This document shows positions 1 through 8,789 of a stretch of 64,000 nucleotides of DNA, in pieces (the stretch's first letter is position 1; each line of letters opens with the position of its first letter). A program made the translations under genes and the position numbers. Where the stretch lies: positions 434,001 through 498,000 of the forward strand of contig NZ_VTSR01000007.1 of assembly GCF_008329715.1 (NCBI RefSeq), read 5' to 3'. The DNA comes from Gimesia chilikensis (GTDB lineage Bacteria > Planctomycetota > Planctomycetia > Planctomycetales > Planctomycetaceae). The notes beneath the pieces were generated by a model. That model was not told the origin of the DNA, made no database searches, and saw only the letters and a program-made list of their open reading frames with translations.

Positions 1-288
1 GATCAGACGGGTGACCGGTTGCTTGCGGGAAATGGAGCGCCCCAGATCAAGACGGCAGACATTACTCACCCACAAAACATACGCCTGAGGCCAGGGTTTA
101 TCCAGCCCGTAGGCTTTTTCCATTCGTTCACGGTCTGCCTCACTCAATTCCTTGCCGGGGTCGATCATCGCCATGGCATTGGAGAGAGGCGTTCCCGGCA
201 TGTTACGAATCAGGCCGAAGATGATAAACGTAATCAGCGTGAGTGTGACTAACCCGATGAGGAGCCTTCGCACGAGGTAACTGAACAT
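1..288 (-). CDS. DppB-type peptide ABC transporter permease, N-terminal part (cut by window edge)
   Basis: This is the first 96 codons of an inner-membrane permease of the binding-protein-dependent peptide/nickel family (DppB/OppB type); the rest lies outside the window. The start MFSYLVRRLLIG is followed by a hydrophobic first helix (about residues 8-28) and then a segment with RNMPGTP and LDKPWPQAYVLW. An N-terminal helix followed by a YGLDKP-like stretch is characteristic of DppB-type proteins. It lies 110 bp downstream of the binding-protein gene on the same strand, separated by a hairpin at 342-369, so it should belong to the same importer. The DppC partner is presumably further downstream. 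The family is fairly sure; the substrate is not known. Confidence 0.85.
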   Translation of the reverse strand, partial: MFSYLVRRLLIGLVTLTLITFIIFGLIRNMPGTPLSNAMAMIDPGKELSEADRERMEKAYGLDKPWPQAYVLWVSNVCRLDLGRSISRKQPVTRLI

Positions 289-341
289 GCTATTGAATCA
301 ATCCATTATCAGAATCAACAAAAACAGTAGCATTCGTCCGC

Positions 342-369
342 CACAGGCTGAGCAGACTCTCAGCCTGTG
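342..369 (-). promoter_or_regulatory. Intercistronic hairpin between binding-protein and permease genes
   Basis: A perfect 11-bp stem (342-352 with 359-369, arms CACAGGCTGAG and CTCAGCCTGTG) encloses a 6-base loop. It lies in the 110-bp gap after the substrate-binding-protein stop codon and before the permease start. No T-run follows on the minus strand, so it does not look like a full terminator. A stem-loop at this place in transporter operons commonly protects the 3' end of the binding-protein message so that it is made in excess over the permease; that role is inferred here. Confidence 0.5.
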
Positions 370-398
370 ATGAATCGAATCAGAGCAGCGTACGATGA

Positions 399-2309
399 CT
401 ATTTCTCGACCGGTTTCCAGAGACTGCCAAAACCGGGACCGTACCCATAAGGACCACGGGGGCTGAAGACATAGCCTCTCAGGTCTTTATTGAAGCCGTA
501 GAAGGAGTTGCGGTAGTAGAGCCAGGTGTAAGGCTGATCTTCGTAGAGAATCTTATGGATTTCTCCATAGATTTTCGCACGCTTGTCCTTATCAAATTCC
601 CGACGCCCCTCTTCGAACAGTTTGTCGACTTTCGGGTTAGAATACTGTCCGTAGTTACGGCCTTCCCCTGTTTTCCAGAGGTTCATGCCGGTATCAGGGT
701 CGGTGCCGGTTCCCCAGCCACCGAACATGGCCTGGAACTGATGTTTGCGGGCTTTATCCTGCATCACGGTGAATTCTGTCGCTTTGACCTCACAGATAAT
801 CCCGATCTGGTCGAGGTTCTCCTTGAGGAGCGTACAGATGGAAAGTGACAGAGGTCGGCTGGCAGTCATGATGGTGAAGCGGAATGGAATCGTTTTACCG
901 TCGAATTCTTTGTCGCGGATCCCGTCGCCATCATGGTCGATCCAGCCTGCTTCGTCGAGCAGCTGTTCGGCTTTCTTCAGGTCCTGGTGAAACGGTTTCG
1001 TCATCGGCTTGGGCGACATCCAGGCCGTTTCATGAAAAATACCGGTACAGGGCTGATAGAGTCCGTAGCAGAGTTCATCCAGCATTTCCTGATGATTGAA
1101 TGCATAGGACATCGCGGTTCGTACTTTCTTATCCTGGAAGAACAGCGTTTCACAGTTCCAGCCAAAATAGAAGTAGACCCATTCCAGTCCACTGGCTTTG
1201 GTGCAGACATCATAGAAATCTTTCCCATCCGTCTGGGTTTTCCAGAGTTCGGGATTCAGAGCCATTTCGTCGATCTCGCCATTTTTCAGAGCGAGCAGCG
1301 CCGTATTGGGATCTTCAATAATTCGCAGGCGAACACGTTCGAAGTAAGGCCGACTGCGAACCTGTTTGCCGTCCTGCATGTACCAGCCTTCCCGGCGTTT
1401 GAGCAGGATCTCCTGTCCACGAACCCGTTTCTCATATTCGTAAGGGCCGCCGGTGACCGGGTTGTTCTCGTACTTGACGTGATATTCGCTGTCCTGCAGC
1501 GTGGGATCACTATCCAGTTCTTTGGAGTAGATATGTTTCGGAATAATCGGGAAGTTCAGATTCCAGACGTTGGTCGGCAGTGCTTCTTTGTGAAAGAAGA
1601 CGAGTGTCTGATCGTCGTAAGCTTCGATCCAGCGGATCTGGTCCGTTCCCGAACGAACGGCAGGCACCGGCACATCCGGATTCATGATTGTCTTGAAAGA
1701 AAAGACAATATCGTGCGCGGTAATCGGTTCGCCGTCTGACCAGGTCAGGTCGTCCCGCATGACGACTTTGTCGTACTTCTTATCTTTACTTGTCTGCCAG
1801 GAAACGACAGTGTCAGCAACGGCAAAGGGACGGAAGTTCCAGTCGAAACTAAACAGTCCAAACCCGGTTAAGGAACCCACTTCGAATTCGACCGCGGAGC
1901 TGCCCATGATGGGGTTGGTGCTTTTCATGTCCGCACCCACGTGGCGGTTGATGGTCGCGCCCCAGTCAACCTGTTCGTCATTTTCAGGCAGACGTCCCAG
2001 GGCACTCAGAATCTTTTCATTGTTTTCCTGGGTGTCATTTTTCAGTTTCAGAGCTTCTTCTACAGAGACCAGAGGTTTTTCCTTACTCTGTCGCTCACGC
2101 ATCAGCTCGAGACTGTCCAGCACAGGCTGTTCTTCCCATTCTACTTTTTCATCCAGTTCCGCCAGTGACGGGGCATCGAATGGCTCGAGCAGAGGCTCGG
2201 ATTTCTCAGCTTCTTCTGGGGTTTCAGGGGCAGGCCCGGGACAACCCGCCAGGAAGAAGGTGAGTAAAATAGTCAAAAGCAATCGATTCAGCGTGGATGA
2301 GTAGTACAT
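399..2309 (-). CDS. Peptide ABC transporter substrate-binding lipoprotein (SBP_bac_5 family)
   Basis: A 636-residue extracytoplasmic binding protein for oligopeptides or similar solutes. It opens with a lipoprotein signal: a hydrophobic stretch at residues 10-20, then LAGC with the acylated Cys at 23. A Pro/Glu-rich linker (about 24-50) follows. Residues about 50-130 form a charged segment before the canonical domain, which is longer than in most family members. The SBP_bac_5 core includes the family signature around LTWSDGEPITAHDIVFSFK and a C-terminal stretch typical of lobe II (YEDQPYTWLYYRN). AAGGAA six bases before the ATG supports this start. The gene is followed by a DppB-type permease and preceded by a CAP-domain gene and the ATPase gene, so the importer is nearly complete. 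A candidate promoter lies at 2404-2433. The ligand cannot be read from the sequence. Confidence 0.9.
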   Translation of the reverse strand: MYYSSTLNRLLLTILLTFFLAGCPGPAPETPEEAEKSEPLLEPFDAPSLAELDEKVEWEEQPVLDSLELMRERQSKEKPLVSVEEALKLKNDTQENNEKILSALGRLPENDEQVDWGATINRHVGADMKSTNPIMGSSAVEFEVGSLTGFGLFSFDWNFRPFAVADTVVSWQTSKDKKYDKVVMRDDLTWSDGEPITAHDIVFSFKTIMNPDVPVPAVRSGTDQIRWIEAYDDQTLVFFHKEALPTNVWNLNFPIIPKHIYSKELDSDPTLQDSEYHVKYENNPVTGGPYEYEKRVRGQEILLKRREGWYMQDGKQVRSRPYFERVRLRIIEDPNTALLALKNGEIDEMALNPELWKTQTDGKDFYDVCTKASGLEWVYFYFGWNCETLFFQDKKVRTAMSYAFNHQEMLDELCYGLYQPCTGIFHETAWMSPKPMTKPFHQDLKKAEQLLDEAGWIDHDGDGIRDKEFDGKTIPFRFTIMTASRPLSLSICTLLKENLDQIGIICEVKATEFTVMQDKARKHQFQAMFGGWGTGTDPDTGMNLWKTGEGRNYGQYSNPKVDKLFEEGRREFDKDKRAKIYGEIHKILYEDQPYTWLYYRNSFYGFNKDLRGYVFSPRGPYGYGPGFGSLWKPVEK

Positions 2310-2403
2310 GGATATTCCTTCAATTACTCCATTGGATCGTCGGGAAAATCTCGGGTGGATTCAATCGGGGTTCAGATCACTGCGAAACAGGTTCTGCGAG
2401 CTA

Positions 2404-2433
2404 TTTGTAGTAGATTGTGGCAGACTCTGTCAA
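2404..2433 (-). promoter_or_regulatory. Candidate sigma70-type promoter for the binding-protein gene
   Basis: On the minus strand TTGACA (2433-2428, a perfect -35) is followed after 18 bases by TACAAA (2409-2404, 4 of 6 matches to the -10). Transcription would start near 2397, giving a leader of about 88 bases. The -35 box is strong and the -10 is weak; this is a by-eye match only. Confidence 0.35.
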
Positions 2434-2441
2434 ATAGAACA

Positions 2442-2502
2442 AGGCTGATTCTGGTTTTAAAGGCAAGTTGTGTTTAGACTTACCATCAACCAAAATCAGC
2501 CT
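2442..2502. repeat. Long inverted repeat upstream of the binding-protein promoter
   Basis: Arms 2442-2456 and 2488-2502 are 15 bases each and complementary except for one position, separated by 31 bases. The repeat lies a few bases upstream of the -35 box at 2428-2433. No T-run follows on either strand, so an operator or an mRNA structure is more likely than a terminator. No regulator can be named. Confidence 0.4.
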
Positions 2503-2526
2503 GATGCAGTGAAAAGTCAAATTGTC

Positions 2527-2542
2527 ATCCCGTAAACGGGAT
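2527..2542 (-). terminator. Short hairpin after the CAP-domain gene
   Basis: ATCCCG and CGGGAT form a 6-bp stem around a 4-base loop, 14 bases past the stop codon of the CAP gene. The following bases on the minus strand are only moderately T-rich, so if it terminates it is weak. Confidence 0.3.
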
Positions 2543-2555
2543 CAGGGGGTGAATC

Positions 2556-2993
2556 CTATTTGAAAACTCCCACCCAGTAGTGTTGTCCATTGCGGATCAT
2601 ATATCCGAAGCCCACCTGCGATCCGGTCAGCATGATCGAATGGTGTGCGGGTGATGCAATCCAGCCATTGACGGCAGCTGCTGCTGAGGTCGGTCCCTGG
2701 AAGATGATTTCCGGCCAGGGGAGGTTGCTGTGCTGATAGTATCCAGTGTCGGCCATCCAGGTGGCATGTTCCTGAGCTTGCAGGCACATTTTGGTATTCA
2801 GTGTCAGGGCAGGCATGCCGTTACGGGCACGTTCCTGGTTGTGGAGTTCGAGCAGTCGCTGAATGGTAGGATGTTTGATCAACCAGTCATGCTCTCCCTC
2901 TTTCTTTTCGTTCTCCTCAGAAAAAGCCGGCTGAATCAACAGCAGGCACATTAGACTTGCAAACACGACTCTCCATAATGGTCTTATAGTCAT
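2556..2993 (-). CDS. Secreted CAP/SCP-domain protein
   Basis: A 145-residue exported protein of the CAP superfamily (cysteine-rich secretory proteins, antigen 5, PR-1). A basic N-terminus and hydrophobic core ending near the Ala in QPAFSEE form a signal peptide. The mature part carries the CAP landmarks LLELHNQERARNGMPAL, a QEHATWMA helix with a conserved His, and the second His in SPAHHSIML, and ends in a short GYMIRNGQHYWVGVF strand. The ATG at 2993 was chosen over one 93 bases upstream because AAAGGG lies just before it and a signal peptide begins there. The biochemical role of bacterial CAP domains is mostly unknown. Its place between the ATPase and the binding protein of a peptide importer suggests a link to extracellular peptide processing or capture, but this is inference. 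Confidence 0.85.
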   Translation of the reverse strand: MTIRPLWRVVFASLMCLLLIQPAFSEENEKKEGEHDWLIKHPTIQRLLELHNQERARNGMPALTLNTKMCLQAQEHATWMADTGYYQHSNLPWPEIIFQGPTSAAAAVNGWIASPAHHSIMLTGSQVGFGYMIRNGQHYWVGVFK

Positions 2994-3174
2994 AATCCCT
3001 TTTCCTAGTCCTTCCCTATAGGATGTTAAGATGTGGGGCCGGCGAAAACTTTGACGGTCCCGTAACCTGAAGGGCAAGGTTAGCAACGGTAAAACGACCG
3101 GTCTACTGTTCGGAAAGGGGAAAATTGAGAACTCGGATCATATTGAAGAATCCACATATCATTGAGCGTTGGCG

Positions 3175-5037
3175 CTACGAATTCTGCTTTTTTCTATGTT
3201 CAACCCGGAGCCGGATTTGCGCCAAGTCATCAGTAGGCACTGATTCGATCAGACGTTTTGTATAGTCCTGCTGCGGGGCCTGATAAATCAGTTCTGAGGG
3301 GCCCAGTTCGACGAGTTTTCCCTGATTCATCACCGCCATCATGTCTGACATGAATTTCACAACACTCAAATCATGGCTGATAAAAATGTAAGTCAGGTGA
3401 TGCTGTTCCTGTAAATCTTTGAGCAGATTCAGCACCTGCGCCTGCACGGAAACATCGAGGGCCGAAACGGATTCATCACAGATAATGAACTCTGGCTCGA
3501 CCGCCAGTGCCCGTGCAATTGAGATGCGCTGTCGCTGACCGCCGGAGAATTCATGCGGATAGCGATCGAGATAATCAACCGTTAACCCGACCTCTTCCAG
3601 CAGTGCCGCAGCACGATCGCGCCGGTCCTGTTTGGAGCTTCCCAGATTGTGCGCGATCATCGATTCGGTAATGATCGTCGAGATCATCATGCGGGGGTTG
3701 AGTGAACTGTAGGGATCCTGAAAAATGATCTGCACTTTACGTCGAAATGGTTTTCTACCTGCGCGACTCATGTGTGCCAGATCATTCCCCTCGAGCAGAA
3801 TTTTCCCATGCGAAACTGGTGCCAGGCCGACAATGGCTTTGCCGGTTGTCGTTTTTCCACAACCGGACTCCCCTACCAGTCCCAGTGTCTGTCCGCGATA
3901 GATATTCAAAGAGATGCCATCGACGGCACGCACATGGTCGACCGTGCGACGCAGGACACCGCTTTTGATCGGGTAATGCACGTGCAAATCATCGAGACTT
4001 AAAATCGGTTTCTCACCGTCCTGAACAAATTCCGATTCGGGAAGATTCTGTACCGTGTCCCACTGGTAACCCATCGACTCCAGTTCACTCCGCGGATGCA
4101 GCAGGCGGGGACGACCGTGAGTCGTCAACTCAAGAAAGCGGCTTTCATTAAACTCTTTTTCCTCAATCCGGTATTCGCCGGGTGAGGTTTCTTCGAAATC
4201 CATAAAGTCGGAAACGGTAGGCAACCGTTTAAAGGTCGTATCGAGTGCCGGTCGACAGGCAAGCAACCCTTTGGTATAGGGATGCTCTGCATTTTCGAAA
4301 ATCTCCATCACCGGTTTGTATTCCACCAGTTTCCCACGAAACATGACAGCGACGTCGTCGGCGATTTCCGCGATTACTCCCAGATCGTGGGTGATGAACA
4401 GTACCGACATGCCCCGTTCATCCCGCAATTTGCGAATCAGGTTCAGAATCTGTGCCTGAATGGTCACGTCGAGGGCGGTGGTAGGTTCGTCGGCAATCAA
4501 CAGTTCCGGGTTACAACTCAAGGCCATCGCGATCATCACGCGCTGTTTCTGACCGCCTGACATTTCGTGTGGATAACTCGAAAAACGTCGTTCCGGGTCC
4601 AGGATTCCGACTTCGTGAAACAGTTCGATGGTCCGCTGTTTTGCCTCGGTCTGACTGACCTTCTGGTGCAACATGATGGCTTCCATCACCTGCTTGCCAA
4701 CCCGGAAAACCGGATTCAAAGAAGTGCCCGGTTCCTGGAAAATCATGCTGATTTCACGGCCGCGGATCTTCCGCATCTCGGGATCGGGTAGCTTAACCAG
4801 GTCTTTTCCCAGGAAGGAAATCGAACCGCCATCAATCTTCGCAGCGGTATCGGGGAGTAGTTTCATGATCGACAGTGAAGTCACCGACTTGCCGGACCCC
4901 GATTCTCCCACCAGCCCCAGTGTTTTTCCCTTTTCAATATGAATGGTCAGATCTTCGACAGCTTTGACTACGCCACGACTGGTGTGAAAGTAGGTCTTAA
5001 GTCCCTGGATATCGAGCAAAGCGGCAGACTCTGTCAT
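3175..5037 (-). CDS. Fused two-domain peptide ABC transporter ATPase (DppD-DppF type)
   Basis: A 620-residue cytoplasmic ATPase carrying both nucleotide-binding domains of a peptide importer on one chain, as in YejF and GsiA. Domain 1 has Walker A GESGSGKS (44-51), signature SGGQKQR and Walker B LLIADEP, followed by the oligopeptide-type C-terminal segment HPYTKGLL. Domain 2 has Walker A GESGCGKT near residue 390, signature SGGQRQR and Walker B IICDES, with Ser in place of the usual Pro after the catalytic Glu. AGAGGAAA stands just before the ATG. The CAP gene follows after 181 bases, then the binding protein and permease. It should power uptake by the permease at 1-288 and its unseen partner. 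Confidence 0.93.
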   Translation of the reverse strand: MTESAALLDIQGLKTYFHTSRGVVKAVEDLTIHIEKGKTLGLVGESGSGKSVTSLSIMKLLPDTAAKIDGGSISFLGKDLVKLPDPEMRKIRGREISMIFQEPGTSLNPVFRVGKQVMEAIMLHQKVSQTEAKQRTIELFHEVGILDPERRFSSYPHEMSGGQKQRVMIAMALSCNPELLIADEPTTALDVTIQAQILNLIRKLRDERGMSVLFITHDLGVIAEIADDVAVMFRGKLVEYKPVMEIFENAEHPYTKGLLACRPALDTTFKRLPTVSDFMDFEETSPGEYRIEEKEFNESRFLELTTHGRPRLLHPRSELESMGYQWDTVQNLPESEFVQDGEKPILSLDDLHVHYPIKSGVLRRTVDHVRAVDGISLNIYRGQTLGLVGESGCGKTTTGKAIVGLAPVSHGKILLEGNDLAHMSRAGRKPFRRKVQIIFQDPYSSLNPRMMISTIITESMIAHNLGSSKQDRRDRAAALLEEVGLTVDYLDRYPHEFSGGQRQRISIARALAVEPEFIICDESVSALDVSVQAQVLNLLKDLQEQHHLTYIFISHDLSVVKFMSDMMAVMNQGKLVELGPSELIYQAPQQDYTKRLIESVPTDDLAQIRLRVEHRKKQNS

Positions 5038-5109
5038 GGGATTTCCTCTTGAAATCTATGGCATCATATGGGGAATCATCAGGCGGATCCGATTTCCGCA
5101 ACCACGCTT

Positions 5110-5139
5110 TTGTAATTTCAAAAGCGATCTGCGTATAAT
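5110..5139 (+). promoter_or_regulatory. Candidate promoter for the beta-propeller/comEC pair
   Basis: TTGTAA (5110-5115), an 18-base spacer and a perfect TATAAT (5134-5139) lie in the 159-bp divergent gap between the ATPase gene and the propeller gene. The expected start site is near 5146, leaving a leader of about 50 bases. Confidence 0.5.
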
Positions 5140-5196
5140 AGCGAAACTCCGAGGAGTTGGCAGTGGAAACACAAGAAACCTGACGATTGTAGGAAA

Positions 5197-6159
5197 ATGA
5201 ATCGAATCACAATGAAACGCACTCTGACTGTAATCTTTTCTGTCCTGTTCTTTCAAGCCCTGATCGTTTCTCTGCCGGTGCAGAAACTCAGTGCAGAAGA
5301 GATCACATTTCCCGATGAACTCACAAAATTCGTCCCTTATCAGCACAATCCGATCTTCGAAGCCCAGGGGCCTGGACACTGGGATGTCAAAATTCGTGAA
5401 CGTGGGTGGATCATGCCGGAGGGGGATCTGTATCACCTTTGGTTTACGGGTTATGACGGCAGCCGCGAGGGACTGAAAAAGCTGGGCTATGCCTGGTCCT
5501 ATGATGGCATCCACTGGACCCGTTCTCCCTGTAATCCGATTTACGAGAAACACTGGGTAGAAGATATGATGGTCCTCAAACATGACGGGACCTATCACAT
5601 GTTTGCAGAAGGCAAGAACGACATTGCCCAGCACCTGGTATCTACCGACGCTGTGAACTGGAAGCGGGTCGGCGCCTTGGACGTTCGACTGAGTAACGGA
5701 AAACCGATCCCGGAGGGTCCCTATGGAACCCCGGTTGTCTGGCATGAAAATGATCAATGGTACCTGTTTTATGAGCGACGGGACGCCGGCATCTGGCTGG
5801 CGATTTCTCCCGACATGAAAGTCTGGACCAATGTGAACAACGATCAGCCGGTGATGGTGCCTGGCCCCGGGAAATACGATCAGAAAATGATCGCCATGAA
5901 TCAGTTGATTAAGCATCGTGGCACCTATTACATGGTGTTCCACGGGACGGCGTCGGCTAGAAAACCCTCTCTCTGGACGACAAATCTGGCGGCTTCTAAA
6001 GATCTGCTGCACTGGGTCAAATATCCGGGGAATCCCCTCACCAGACCGGAAGCCAATCAGTCCAGTGGACTGTTAATACCGGATGGAGACCGTTTCCGCT
6101 TCTACACGATGCATGGTCAGGTTGATCTACATCTGCCCGAAAATTCAAAATCGGAATGA
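5197..6159 (+). CDS. Secreted five-bladed beta-propeller protein (GH43/GH32-like fold)
   Basis: A 320-residue exported protein with an N-terminal signal peptide (hydrophobic residues about 10-30, cleavage likely after LSA). The mature part shows repeated blade motifs of the glycoside hydrolase clan F/J type: HNPIFE, YHLWFTGYDG, GYAWSYDGIHWTR, YHMFAEG, QWYLFYERRD, YYMVFHG, and a closing LHWVKYPGNPL. Acidic residues occur at blade starts, as in GH43/GH32 enzymes, but the catalytic set cannot be assigned by eye, so it may be an inactive or sugar-binding relative. AGGAA lies close to the first ATG; a second ATG five codons on is possible. comEC begins 16 bases downstream, so the two are probably co-transcribed although no functional link is obvious. 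Confidence 0.75.
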   Translation: MNRITMKRTLTVIFSVLFFQALIVSLPVQKLSAEEITFPDELTKFVPYQHNPIFEAQGPGHWDVKIRERGWIMPEGDLYHLWFTGYDGSREGLKKLGYAWSYDGIHWTRSPCNPIYEKHWVEDMMVLKHDGTYHMFAEGKNDIAQHLVSTDAVNWKRVGALDVRLSNGKPIPEGPYGTPVVWHENDQWYLFYERRDAGIWLAISPDMKVWTNVNNDQPVMVPGPGKYDQKMIAMNQLIKHRGTYYMVFHGTASARKPSLWTTNLAASKDLLHWVKYPGNPLTRPEANQSSGLLIPDGDRFRFYTMHGQVDLHLPENSKSE

Positions 6160-6175
6160 GTCAGGACAGCAACTC

Positions 6176-8773
6176 ATGAGCAATTCTTCTCTGGAAAGAC
6201 CGTCGGTCACTGTAGAGAAGGATCGCGAAGTGAACCGCTTTCCCCGTTCGCCTGCCCTGACAGTACTGCTGGTATTTGCCGGCGGGATTGTAACGGATGC
6301 CTTTTATCCACTTCCGCTGGGCGACTGGATCTGGTTCAGCGGGCTGGCGTCACTGCTGTGGTGTGTTGCCTGTTACCAGCGTCGATTCGCCATTTCAGGT
6401 TGCCTGTTACTCATCTCGCTATTCTGTATGGGAGGACTGCGGCACCATGTTTTCTGGTACAGTCATGCACCAGATCACATCAGCCGGGTTTTTGATGACG
6501 GACCGACCGCAGACGACACAAGTAAACTGGTGCGTGTAACAGGCATTGTCAGCACGATGCCTGTTACAGAAATCGCTGATGGGGATGAGCAATATAATCC
6601 TGACGCTCCTCAGCAAAGGACTATGCTGGTACTCGCGTGCCGGAAGATTGATACAGGGCAAAATCAGTTTCCGGTCTCCGGAAAAATACAGGTCTCAATC
6701 TATGAACCAGCCACGCCGGGACGATCCGTTCCCTTTTCACTGGGCGATACGGTTACCGTCTGTGGGAAATTAACCCCTGTCAGTGGTAAACTGAATCCAC
6801 AGGATTTTGACTTCAGTCAATATTACCGCAAACGGCAGATCGAAGCCCGTCTGTCGGTAAAATATTCAGAAGCGGTGAGCGTTATCATCCCCAGTGCGCG
6901 CTGGTCATGGAGTTCTTTTCGACAAACACTGCGTCAAAAAGTCAGAGACAATATCATTCAACAGACGTCAGGAGAGACTCAAGGAATCGCCCTGGCACTG
7001 CTGTTGGGAGACCGATCGGAATTGCGGTCTGAAACTCAGCAGAAGTTCAGTCGCTCCGGACTGGTGCATTTCCTCGCGATTTCTGGGCTCCATATCGGTT
7101 TTTTCAGCCTGTTTGTCTGGAGCTTCTGCCATGTGTTAAATCTGCCTCGCAAGGTGGCCTTCGGACTTCTGGTGCTGGCGATTGGCTTTTATCTTTCCAT
7201 TATCGAAATCCGACCTCCGGTATTGCGTGCGGCTTTCTTTTGCCTCCTGGCCGTCCTGGGACTGATCAACTGGCGCACGATTACTACAGTGAATCTGGTC
7301 TGTGTGACTGCACTGGTGATTCTGATTATCAATCCCACAGACCTGTTTGACCCGGGAACGCAATTATCGTTTCTCGCTGTTGCCGCCATTTTGTGGACCG
7401 TGCAGCAGGACTTTTACAGCAAGCCGTTCGCACAATCCTGGATTCCGTTGCGCTGGCGTATTCTGGCAGAGGACCCGGTCCTGCAGACACCGTTGCACAA
7501 GGTCCTGATTCGACTGTTCCGCATGTTTTACAGCGTTTTTCTGGTTACGTTGATGATCTGGCTGCTGACGGCACCGCTGGTCATGTATTATTTCAACCTG
7601 CTGGCTCCGATCGGATTGCTGATCAATACCCTGGTGTTTCCGTTCCTGTTTCTGGTGTTACTGTTGGGATACCTGCTGATTTTCGCGGGACCGATTCTGC
7701 CCTGGGGAACATCCCTGTTTGGTTACTGCTTCAACAGCAGCTTGCAACTGTTATTGTCTCTGGTTGATTTCGCATCACAGATTCCCGGCGGCCACTATGA
7801 GTTACCGTCTCCCCCGGCCTGGTGGCTGATCTGTTATTATTCGTTTATTCTCCTGGCCATTCTTCCGGTAAGAGTGACTGCTGATCTATTTTCGCCCGCG
7901 TGCTTACGAAAGATCCGACTGTCACTCGTCCCCTGCTGGGTAGTGGGGGGACTGATTTTCCCCATTGCCAACCACGCGGAACCCGCATTGAAATGTACGA
8001 TCATCGCCGTTCATCACGGCGCGGCAATTCTGATTGAATCCCCGGCTGGTCCCACCGTACTCTACGATGCCGGTTCGCTGGCGCCGGTCGAAGGGACCAG
8101 TGAGATTATCCGTAAAACGCTGTTGTCGCACGGCATCCGTCGCGTAGACCTGCTCTTGCTCTCGCATGCAGACAAGGATCATTACAACGCGGCATCTCGT
8201 CTGCTTGAGCGGGGGTATGTCAGAGAACTGGCCTTCCCGAAGTCATTCCTGGATCACCGTCAGGCTGGTACGATTGAATTAAGCGAACTGGCAGAGGACG
8301 AAGGATTACCGATGACGCTGGTCAGCAGAGGCGATCAGCTGGATCTTGGTGCAGGCGTTACAATCCAGATTCTGCATCCAGGCAACACGCAGGCTTTCGA
8401 AGAAGATAATGCCGCCAGTCTGACGGTGCTGGTTTCCTATCAAGGTAGAAGGATTTTGTTGACTGGTGATCTGGAAGGAGATGGATTACAGGCACTGCTT
8501 GCGCAGGAGTCACCCGGGACAATTGATGTACTCCTCTCCCCGCATCACGGCAGCTTGACAGCAAACACACGGGAGTTGGCAGAATGGGCCCATCCGGACT
8601 ATGTGATTGTGAGTGGGGGCAAACCACAGACAATTGGACAGCTACAGCAGGTCTATGCGCCACAAACCAGGGTTTATGCTACCGCAACCCACGGTGCCCT
8701 GACCTGCTCCATCAGTCACGACGGGAAAGTAACAGTCACTCCCTATCGAACGCATCGTCGTTTGTTGCGGTAA
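6176..8773 (+). CDS. comEC: ComEC/Rec2 family DNA-uptake channel
   Basis: An 865-residue polytopic membrane protein, the inner-membrane channel for transforming single-stranded DNA. The N-terminal part has transmembrane helices and a DUF4131-like OB region (about 60-230). The ComEC core (about 260-600) includes GIALALLLGDRSEL and the signature SGLVHFLAISGLHIGFFSL, then many hydrophobic helices. The C-terminal metallo-beta-lactamase-like domain (about 630-850) keeps LSHADKDHYNA (HxDxDH near 663-668), TGDLEG and SPHHGS, so a metal-dependent nuclease site looks intact. ATG 6176 was chosen because an AGGA lies before it and upstream codons overlap the propeller gene; about 850 residues is a normal length. 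Other competence genes are not in the window. Confidence 0.92.
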   Translation: MSNSSLERPSVTVEKDREVNRFPRSPALTVLLVFAGGIVTDAFYPLPLGDWIWFSGLASLLWCVACYQRRFAISGCLLLISLFCMGGLRHHVFWYSHAPDHISRVFDDGPTADDTSKLVRVTGIVSTMPVTEIADGDEQYNPDAPQQRTMLVLACRKIDTGQNQFPVSGKIQVSIYEPATPGRSVPFSLGDTVTVCGKLTPVSGKLNPQDFDFSQYYRKRQIEARLSVKYSEAVSVIIPSARWSWSSFRQTLRQKVRDNIIQQTSGETQGIALALLLGDRSELRSETQQKFSRSGLVHFLAISGLHIGFFSLFVWSFCHVLNLPRKVAFGLLVLAIGFYLSIIEIRPPVLRAAFFCLLAVLGLINWRTITTVNLVCVTALVILIINPTDLFDPGTQLSFLAVAAILWTVQQDFYSKPFAQSWIPLRWRILAEDPVLQTPLHKVLIRLFRMFYSVFLVTLMIWLLTAPLVMYYFNLLAPIGLLINTLVFPFLFLVLLLGYLLIFAGPILPWGTSLFGYCFNSSLQLLLSLVDFASQIPGGHYELPSPPAWWLICYYSFILLAILPVRVTADLFSPACLRKIRLSLVPCWVVGGLIFPIANHAEPALKCTIIAVHHGAAILIESPAGPTVLYDAGSLAPVEGTSEIIRKTLLSHGIRRVDLLLLSHADKDHYNAASRLLERGYVRELAFPKSFLDHRQAGTIELSELAEDEGLPMTLVSRGDQLDLGAGVTIQILHPGNTQAFEEDNAASLTVLVSYQGRRILLTGDLEGDGLQALLAQESPGTIDVLLSPHHGSLTANTRELAEWAHPDYVIVSGGKPQTIGQLQQVYAPQTRVYATATHGALTCSISHDGKVTVTPYRTHRRLLR

Positions 8774-8789
8774 AGCCGGGATCAGCAGT

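Noticed and set aside
933-1739. A 268-codon plus-strand frame opposite the peptide-binding protein
   Set aside because: The opposite strand encodes a clear SBP_bac_5 protein; the frame has no recognisable protein features.
5056-6012. A 318-codon open frame on the minus strand opposite the beta-propeller gene
   Set aside because: It is antisense to a gene with a signal peptide and recognisable blade motifs. Its own translation shows no domain, and its frame is open because of codon bias on the other strand.
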